A DNA stretch of 64,000 bases, from positions 1 through 64,000 of IMG/VR virus record IMGVR_UViG_3300037230_000036. One strand, given 5' to 3'. Position numbers and translations under genes: made by a program. Under the pieces are notes generated by a model. The model made no database searches and was not told the DNA's origin. It was given only the letters and a program-made list of their open reading frames with translations. Positions 17,263-26,400 of the stretch are shown piece by piece. The stretch comes from a virus. How positions within the stretch are numbered: position 1 is the first letter of the stretch; each line of letters opens with the position of its first letter.

Positions 17263-17336
17263 CAAGATCGCCGTCGCCCGAACGACATTCGATCCAGAGG
17301 GCCGGGGAGTTATCGCTCTCCGGCCTTCGCCTTTCT
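17263..17336 (+). ncRNA. Candidate short non-coding RNA
   Basis: Predicted from the promoter at 17228-17256 and the terminator-like hairpin at 17300-17325. The expected transcript is ~70 nt, C/G-rich and without an ORF that has a start signal. Ends are inferred, not observed. It could instead be an attenuated leader of the giant gene. Confidence 0.3.
17300..17325 (+). terminator. Strong hairpin, terminator or attenuator
   Basis: Ten-bp stem GGCCGGGGAG / CTCTCCGGCC (one G-U pair) with the six-nt loop TTATCG. It is followed by the pyrimidine-rich TTCGCCTTTCT, which is T-poor for a classical intrinsic terminator. Confidence 0.5.
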
Positions 17337-17361
17337 GATACACCTTCCGCATCTCGCGTTC

Positions 17362-17390
17362 AACGAAGTTCCGCCGTAGTATCGCCGCGC
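17362..17390 (+). promoter_or_regulatory. Conserved promoter-like element, copy 1
   Basis: A 28-nt block ending CCGTAGTATC then GCCGCGC, matched at 22 of 28 positions by 28790-28817. TAGTAT would be the -10 box. It lies ~20 nt before the start of the giant gene. A weaker relative (CTGCCGTAATCTAC, near 7993) precedes the 8039 gene, suggesting a phage late-promoter class. Confidence 0.4.
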
Positions 17391-17406
17391 GGCAACGGGG
17401 CGCTCG

Positions 17407-20400
17407 ATGGACGGCTGGCAGCATTTCGCCGAGGGTGGCGACACCGACGCGCCGGACCAGGTGGTAGCGCCGGCCGGGAACGTCTTCGACCAGTTCGACC
17501 AGCCCGCAAAGCCGAGCGCACCCGCCGCGACACCGATCCCCTCGGCGCCGCCGGGCAACTTCTTTGACCGCTTCGACGCGGGCACGAAGGCCGCGGCACC
17601 ACCTGCCACCGGCGGCAATTTCTTCGACAAATTCGACGCGCCGAAACCCGCGGCCGCCGCAGCCTTCACCCGCGAATCGCCGCTCCTCCCGAAGTCACAG
17701 GCGGACATCGACGCGGCGGCGCCGGGCTCCTGGATCAAAGACCCGACCCGCGGCGACCTCTACCAGATGCCGGCGAAGGCCGAACCAGCAGCGCCTCCGG
17801 CCCCCGCGCTCGACTTCTCGAGGCTGACCCCGGGGCCGAAAGCGCCGACCGCAGGGCAAGCGGCACTCCATGCCGCCGAGCGCAGCGTCGTGCCGGCTGC
17901 TGGCGGTCTCGTTGGGGCCGGAGCCGGGGCGGAACTAGGTGCGGCGATCGGTGCATTCGGGGGGCCGCTGGACTGGCTGACGGTGCCGGCGGGCGCGATT
18001 ATCGGCGGCGGCATCGGCGCTATGGGGGCCGGGTATGGCACCGAGAAGGCGCAGGAGGCAGTCACATCGAAAATCCCGGAGTCGGTCAAGGAAGCGGTCG
18101 GCCAGGGAACCGAGCAGCAAGAGGCGGAGACCAAGGCGCACCCGGTCGCCCAATGGATCGGCGAGAATGCCCCGTACCTTGCCGCGCTGTCTCCGTTCGG
18201 AGCCGCCGAGCATGCGCTTCCGGAAGGGGCTGGAGCATTCGCTCGGGCGATGCAGAACCCCGTGGCGCAGCGCGCTCTCCCCGCCGCGATCATGGGTGGC
18301 CAGGAGGCCGTTAATGAAAAGGTGCAGGGCGAGCCGCTGAATCCGTGGGAGATCGCCGGCGCCGCTGGGGTCGGCGGTCTCTTCAACAACGAGACTCGCG
18401 TCGGTTCGGCGCTGACCGGGGCCGGCTCGGCCGTGGCTCGGCCGCTGGCGGGTCCCGCCGCGCGGCTTGCCGGACACGCGCCGCCGTCGGAAACCGGGCC
18501 AGCGGCCCCGCCAGCGCCGCCAGGGCCCGGCGCAGCGGCCGCAGCCGCGCCAGCATGGCCGCCAGCCATCGGCGAGACGTTCGGCCTCAACATGGGCGAC
18601 GCCGGCGTGCAGCCGGTCACGGTCAGCCGCTATACCCCCGACGGCGACATCGTGCTCAAGGACGCCGACGGCACCGAGCACCCGATGACCCCGGAGGACG
18701 TCGCCCGGTTCCGTGCCCCGCTGCCGACAGGAGAAGCTGATGCCCCGACACCGGAAGCCGCAGGAGCGCCGCCAGCAGTCGAAGCGCCTCCCGCCCAAGG
18801 TTCAGCGCGCGCAGCAGTACCGCCAGCGCCAGCGGAAGCGCCTCGCCCGGAAGTGACGGCGGCGCCGCAGATGGCCGGCGAAGGCCAGCCAGCGACGATG
18901 GAAGATCTCGAGCACGTCGCCGCGCTGGAGCGTGCCGCCGCAACTGGGGCGCCGGTTACCCCGCAGCCCGCGCTTGCCACGGCGGAGGCGACGTTGGGGC
19001 GCGAGGCGCAGGGCGAGCCGATCGAACCACCGCGGCCCGCTGCCGCCCCCACAGAGTCTGACGCCGGGACGACGGCAAGCGTGCCGTTCATGATAACGGG
19101 CGCCATGCGCGCGGAGCTCGGCCGCCGCGGCTACACGCAAGAGCAGATTCGCAGCCTGACGCCGGCCGTTGCGCACTCCATTCTTTCTGCTGCGGCGCCC
19201 GTTGCGGAACCGGCAGCACCACCCCGATCCCAATTTGTATACGACGGCACTCCGCGGCCCGAAAACATCGGTACATGGGAAGATGTCCCTGAGACTCCGC
19301 CCGAGCCAGAAGCGACCCGAGTCACAGCGCAAGCCCCGGAGACTGCGGGAGAACCCGCGCCGGCCGTTGCGACAAATATTCCCGAAAATATTCCGGCGCC
19401 GCCCGATCCCTACCAGCGCGCGGTCGAATTGCTCCAGAACCGCGGCGTCGGCAATCCGATCAACGCCGGCATCCTCCGCTCGCAACTCGGGCTCAGCCTG
19501 CCTGACACGCGGAGCGTGATCGACAGATTGTCGGCCGAGGGATATTTGGCCGGCACCGGGCGCAACATGACGATCGCGGAGCCCGGTGCAGTGCCGCCGG
19601 TGGGAAATGAACCGGGGACTGCCGCTGCTACTCCGTTGCCTCAAGCCGCAGATGTCGGAAATGAGCGCGCCATTCCGCAGGCTGCTGAGACCGAATTGGC
19701 AACGGAACCGGAACGAGCGCCGGAACCTCTTCCTACGCCGGCACCTCAGCCGCAGCGCGCCCCAACCGAGGCGGACATCGGCCGCGCGTCCGAGCAGATC
19801 TTCGCCGCGTACCAACAGGGCGGACCAGACGCCGCACGGGGGGTGTACCAGAACCTCGTTGAGACCTGGCCTGGCGGTGCGGTGGAGAATGCCCGCGCCA
19901 GGTTTCAGAGCCTCGTTGAGGGCAGCGGAAAGCCGTGGGAACAAGCGCAGCAGGAGGCCGGAAACCGCGCCAAGGTCACCGAGGGCAACCACACCAAGAC
20001 CGGAGCGCCGATCGTCACGGTGCAACTCGCGCAGAAGGTCGGGTCGGACGAGTTCAAGGGGCTCGGGGCGCAGGCCCGGAAACTCGGCGGCTACTACTCG
20101 TCCTATCGGGGCCGCGGGGCACTACCGGGGTTCGTGTTTCCAGAAAAAGAAGGGTTGGCGGCGGCACGCGATCGGGCAAACGACTTCGCCGCCCTGGCCG
20201 AAGGGAAAGCGCAGGTGCCGGCGGCGATAAAGCCCGAACCTCCTCTCGCGGCGGACGAACATCTTGGCCTCGTCTCAACGTCGCTGGAGAGTCCGGCCAC
20301 CCCGCATTCCGACAATCCGCAGGTGCAGATGGCCGATACCATTGCGCTTCGGCTGGAGCAGGGCGGCACGCCGATCTCTGCCCGCGAGTTGCAGCAGCTT

Positions 20401-23400
20401 GCGGAGGGCGTCTACGGCAGCAAGCTCGCCGAGGGAAAATTCGACCGCGCCACGATGTACGATGCGCTCGAACTCGGGGTGAACAAGTTCATCGCCGCGC
20501 ACCCGGAGCGCTTTGATCCATCGGTAGACCTCAGCCGCGCCCTTAGCACCGCCGCAGAACTCCGTGCACTGAAAGAGAAATTGCCGACGCAGACGGTGCG
20601 TGCCGGGGAAAAGGAAACGCTTCAGCAGTTCTCGACGCCGCCGGACTTCGCCTATGCCGCCGCTTGGGCCGCCCGCCTCGACCGCGACGACTCCGTTCTG
20701 GAGCCTTCCGCCGGTACCGGCAGCCTCGCGGTCTTCGCAATGAACGCGAAACCGCGCGAGGTCACCGTCAACGAGATCTCCGCAAATCGCGCCCCGCTGG
20801 TCGAAAGCCTTCGGCCGACCCGGGCCTTCCGTGAGAATGCGGAGCAGATCAACAACATCCTGCCGCGCGAGGTGCGCCCGACTGCCGTGCTGATGAACCC
20901 GCCGTTTTCGTCGGCCGGGACGCGGCTCGCCGGTCGACGCCAGATCAACATCGGCGCGCAGCACGTCGAGCAGGCGTTGGAGCGGCTGGAGTCCGGCGGC
21001 AGGCTCGTCGCGATTGTTGGCCGCGGCATGGGGCAGAATATGGAGGCCGCGTACCGTCAGGGCACCGGGGCGCACTTCGCGGATTGGTGGCGACGGATCG
21101 GCCAGCAATACGACGTCCGCGCCAACATCGGCGTGCCGGGCGAGGTCTACAACAAGTACGGCACCAATTTTGAAACTCGGCTCCTCGTCATCGACAAGGT
21201 GCCACCAACGGGTCGCGCGCCGCTTATTGCGGAATCGACCGGCGTCACCGATCTTATGCAGAGGCTACAGGAGGTGCGGGATGATCGACCGCAACCCGTT
21301 GCCGGCGCTGAACCGGCTGCCGGTCAACCAAGCGGCGCAGCGGTGCATGGCGAAGGGGCAGTTGAGCCCGGACCCGAACCGGCTTCACGCGATCGAACTG
21401 CTGCAACTGGGGTTCCAGTTCCGCCTGCCGATACCGGGACAGGCCGAGGGCTATCGGTCGGACCTGGAGAGCGCGGCGGAGCAGCTGGACAGCCCGCGGC
21501 TCGCCCCAGCGGACGTGATGAGGTGGCTCCTCAGCAACCCGAACGCGGGGTCGACGGAGGAGCAGAGCAGCACCCTGTCGGAGGAGCTGCTGGACGCCCC
21601 GACGTGGCAGGCGGGAGCGCAGCGCCTGATGCAATGGTTCTACGACCTGAAGGCGAGCCTGGAGCCGTTCTACCGCCCGGCGCCACATCTCCAGACGTAG
21701 TTCCGTCGCCCGCTGTCGTCAGCGTCGACGAGACCGGCGCGAACCCGGAGACTGCGGGGCCGATCACCGAGCAGGTCTACGAACCGTACCGGCCACAGCG
21801 GATCACGGTCGCCGGCGCAAAGAGCCACCCGACAAAACTGGTGCAGACCGCCGCGATGGCATCGGTGATGCCGCCGGAAACGAGTTACGCACCGAGACTT
21901 CCGAAAGCGCTGATCTCGGCCGGGAAGCTCTCCGACGCGCAGCTTGAAGCCATCGTCTACGCCGGACACGCTCATGCGCAGATGTTGCCCGCGATCGAGG
22001 GCGAGGTGCCTCAGCGCCGCGGCTACTTCATAGGGGATGGGACCGGCGTCGGAAAGGGCGCTCAGGTCGGCGGCATTATCCTCGACAACTGGAACCAGGG
22101 CCGCACCAAGGCGGTATGGCTCAGCGAAAGCCGCACCCTCATCAACGATGCGCGCCGGGACTGGCGCTGGATGGACCGCGATCCGAAGGAAATCTTCGAC
22201 TTCGGGAAGACCGCGAAGCCGGGCGAGGATGTCAAGGTCGGGAAGGGGATCGGCTTCCTCACCTACGACACGCTCAAAGGCTATGAGCGGCAGGGGAAGG
22301 ACGCCGAGGGGAGGACGCTCAAAGGGCGTACCCGCGTCGACCAGCTCGTCGACTGGCTCGGCCCCGAGTTCGACGGGGTTATCGCCTTCGACGAATCGCA
22401 CAACCTCGCGAACAGCATTCAGACCAAGGGCTCCCGCGGCTTGCAGGACGCCGCGCAGAAGGCGCTGTCCGGGATCGAGTTGCAGCAGCGGCTACCGAAC
22501 GCCAGGGTCGTCTATGTGTCCGCAACCGGCGCGACAGAGGTCAGCAACCTCGCCTATGCGGAGCGGCTCGGGCTCTGGGGACATGGATCCGCCTTCCCGA
22601 ACAAGGGTGAGTTCATCAACCAGATCGGGGCTGGGGGAGTCGCGGCGATGGAGCTCGTCGCTCGCGACATGAAGGCGATGGGTTCCTACATCTCCCGCAA
22701 CCTCAGCTATGACGGCGTCGAGTACGACCGCCTCGAACACAACCTGTCGCCGGATCAGCGCCGCATTTACGATGATCTGGCCGACGGCTGGCAGAGCGTC
22801 CTCAACAACATGGAGGAAGCGCTGCTCGCGACGACCGGGACCCGTGACAACAATGGCAACCCGAAAGCTGATTCGCGGCAGCGGTCCAATGCGCTGTCGG
22901 CGTTCTGGTCGGGACACCAGCGCTTCTTCAACCAACTCATCACGACACTGCAGATGCCGTCGGTGATCCGCGGGATCGAGGGAGACCTGAGGGCCGGGCG
23001 CCAGTCCGTCCTGCAACTCGTCAACACGAACGAAGCCTCGCAGGAGCGCGCGATCTCCCGGGCGCGAGCCGAGGAAGGCGACCTTGAAGACCTCGACATG
23101 ACCCCACGGGATCAGTTGATGCAGCTGGTCGAGAAGTCATTCCCGGTTCACCAGATGGAGGGGTACGTCGACGAGAACGGCAACACGCGGAGCCGCCCGG
23201 TGCGGGACAGCGCCGGAAACCTCGTCGAGAACGCCAAGGCCGTAACTATGCGAGATCAGCTGCTGTCGCGGCTCGGCAGCATCCGTGTGCCGGACGGCCC
23301 CCTCGAACTGTTGATGAACCACTTCGGCACCGACAAGGTCGCCGAGATCACGGGCCGGAAGCAACGCGTCGTCCGGAAGGCTGATGAGCGCGGCCAAGTC

Positions 23401-26400
23401 CGCAACCAGATCGAGTCCCGGCCGGCGAGCGCGAACGTGACCGAGGCGGACGCCTTCCAGAATGCCAAGAAGCCGATCCTCGTGTTCTCGCAGGCTGGCA
23501 TGACGGGCCGCAGTTATCATGCCGACCTCTCATCGGAGAGCGCGGGTGCGCGGCGGTCGCACTACCTAGTGCAGGCTGGGTGGCGAGCCGATAAGGCGAT
23601 CCAGGGTTTCGGCCGCACGCACCGGACCAACCAGGCGTCGGCGCCGATCTTTCATCTCGTCACGACCGACCTCCAGGGACAGCGTCGGTTCATCTCTTCG
23701 ATCGCCCGCCGCCTGGCGCAACTCGGGGCTCTGACTAAGGGAGAGCGGCGCGCAGGGGAGTCCGGGATGTTCAGCGCCCGCGACAACCTCGAAAGTACGG
23801 AAGCCCGCTCGGCCCTGTCCGCCTTCTGGCGCGACATGCAGCATGGCCGCATCCCGGCGATCGAACCCCGCGACTTTGAACAGCAGACCGGTCTCAAACT
23901 GGAGAACAGCAACCACGAGAGTACCGAGGCACCAGAGATCACGCAGTTTCTGAACCGACTGCTGTCGCTGAAATTCGACACGCAGAACGCGGTCTTCGGT
24001 GCTTTCGAGGAACGGTTGAACACGGCGATCGACCGCGCTTCCGCTGCGGGCACGCTGGATGTTGGAACGGAAACCCTCAAGGCGGATCGGATCGCCAAAC
24101 AGGAGGAGCGCACCGTCCACCGCGACCCGCAATCCGGAGCAGAGACCAAGTACGTGCGGCTTCGGGTCGACAACCGGGTGAACCCGCGCACCTTCGATCA
24201 GGTATCCCGCAATGCCAGCCGCGGCGAGGCGCCGGCTTTCTATGTGCGCTCAAAGCGGTCCGGCAAGGTGATGGCGGTGTCGCCGTCGAACGATGTCACC
24301 GACGCTAAGACCGGGCGCATCATCCCGGAATACCGGCTCACCGATCCGCTGCGGTACACCTTCCTTTCCCGCGACAAGATCGACGGCTACGGCGCCGAAC
24401 GGAACTGGGAGCGCATCGATGACCCCGGCCAAGCCCGCGATCTCTGGAACGCGCAGGTGGCGGCACTCCCCGAGTTCCAGAGCCACGACGAACATCTCAT
24501 CACCGGCGCGCTGCTGCCAATCTGGGATCGCCTCAAGGGGTTCCCGAAGGTTTATCGGCTGCAGACCGACACCGGCGAGCGTATGCTGGGGCGCACTATC
24601 TTTCCGTCCGACCTAGATGCAACGCTGAAGGCCCTCGGGGCCGAAAGCAGCGGCCGCACCTACGAGCCGGCCGAGGTCGCGGCTGGCGTCGCGCAGGGAG
24701 CCCGCGCCTCGCTAGCCAACGGGTGGTCGCTGCGGCGATCAATGGTCGCCGATCAGCCGCGCATCGAATTGATCGGCCCCGACTACAGCAACGATGCCGA
24801 ATTGCGCTCAGCGGGGGTGTTCTCCGAGCGCATCGGCTACCGGACCCGCTACTTCGTGCCGACTGGAGATGACGCGGCCGGGTCGATCGCTAGGATCACC
24901 GAACGCCGCCCGGTCGTCGACATGATGCGCGGAACCGATGACGAGGAAGGGTTGGAGGAACCCGGGGCGACTTCGTCCAGCGCGCCAGGCGCACGGGACA
25001 CCACCGACGAATATCACCAGTTCGCCTCGGCCTATCCGCAGACCCCGGACGCCCAGACCGCTGCGGCCGCACACTACGTCTCCTATTCGGGAGCGCAGAC
25101 TGGAAACGAGCACCTCGCCATCGTCGACCGCAGCGGTCAGCCGATCGGAGCCGGGACCAGCGATGCGCCGGACCGCGTCAGCTTTGATGTGCCCGGGCTC
25201 AACGAGCGGCTGGCTGATCCGGCGTCTGACCTCGCCATCCACCACAACCATCCCCGAGACCTCGCGCTGAGCGGCAGCGACGTGGCGACGCTCGGCTATC
25301 CCGGCGCGGCCACCGTGGTTGCGCACGGGCCGCATGGCGACATCTTCGCAGCGCACCTGACGCCCGAGGCGAAGGTCGCATTCGACCAGCACATCGAGCG
25401 TCCCGGAAATCTATCCGCAGCCCGCGCGCCCTACGAAGCCGCGAACCGGATCGTCCGGAGCGCCCTCACGATGCAGGTGCTCGGCGACAAGTTGGCCCCG
25501 GACGCTGCGGAACGCCTGCAGGCCGACATGGTGAACCGCGCCCTTGATGCGGCGGGGCTCACCGATTATGTGAGTACACGCGGTTCCGAGGGGCTCCCGG
25601 ATCGCGTCTACCGCTCGATCGTCGCCCGCGCCGCGCGGGAAGCCCAGGACGCGATGGCGCAGTCGCCGCGCACCGCCGCACTCAGGGGAGATGTCAGTGC
25701 TCGACTTGATCGATCCACCGTCGTCCTTCAGCCCGACGCCGCAATGGCAGCAATTTCTCGATTCGCTGCCGGCGCAGAGCGCGGACCCGCAGACGCAGGC
25801 GCTGCGGACCGAGGCGCAGGACGAGTTGGCGCGGAGGCAGGGCGCGGGGAAGCCGTGGTGGGTGCAGGAGGACTCCGCGAAGAACCCGCCGACTTCGGCA
25901 GCGGAGCCGTCGACGAAGCCGTAGACGAGGCCGGAACGCCAGAGGACACCCGCGGCTATTTCCAGCGCCTCGGCGACTCGCTCGGCATGGGGCGCGCGGC
26001 GCCGGGCAGGGGCGACCACTTCTTCAACATCCTCAACAAGGACTTCACGTTTCCGCGGTCGAAGGCGTCGCTGGACCCGCGGTCATCGCAGAAGTGGCAG
26101 GCCGAGCTCGCGAAGAAGCGGTACGCGACGGCGCTCGCCGACGGCTACCACGATGGCCTCGCCTCCTGGACCGGGAAGCCGCCGGAGACCTGGCGCAAGG
26201 TCTTCGGGGCGATGGAGATCCTGACGCTGGAGGGCCGGCAGGTGCCGCTCGATGGTCGCGCCGTGATCGCCGAGAACTCGCGGTTCCCCTTCGCGGCCCA
26301 TTCGAAGATCGGCGATACCATCCGCCTGACGACCCCCGACGAAATCGGCATGTTCACCGACTACCGCCGCACGATGGACAAGGTGTGGAAGGATGTCGTC

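Noticed and set aside
17112-17567. An ORF spanning the promoter region before the giant gene
   Set aside because: It crosses the hairpin and the giant gene's start, lacks an SD and is Arg/Ser-rich.
19607-20230. A further +1 ORF in the giant gene's linker at 19.6-19.8 kb
   Set aside because: It has no good SD and continues far into a folded-domain region where the +1 product becomes Arg/Ser-rich shadow, unlike the three accepted nested ORFs that end inside linkers.
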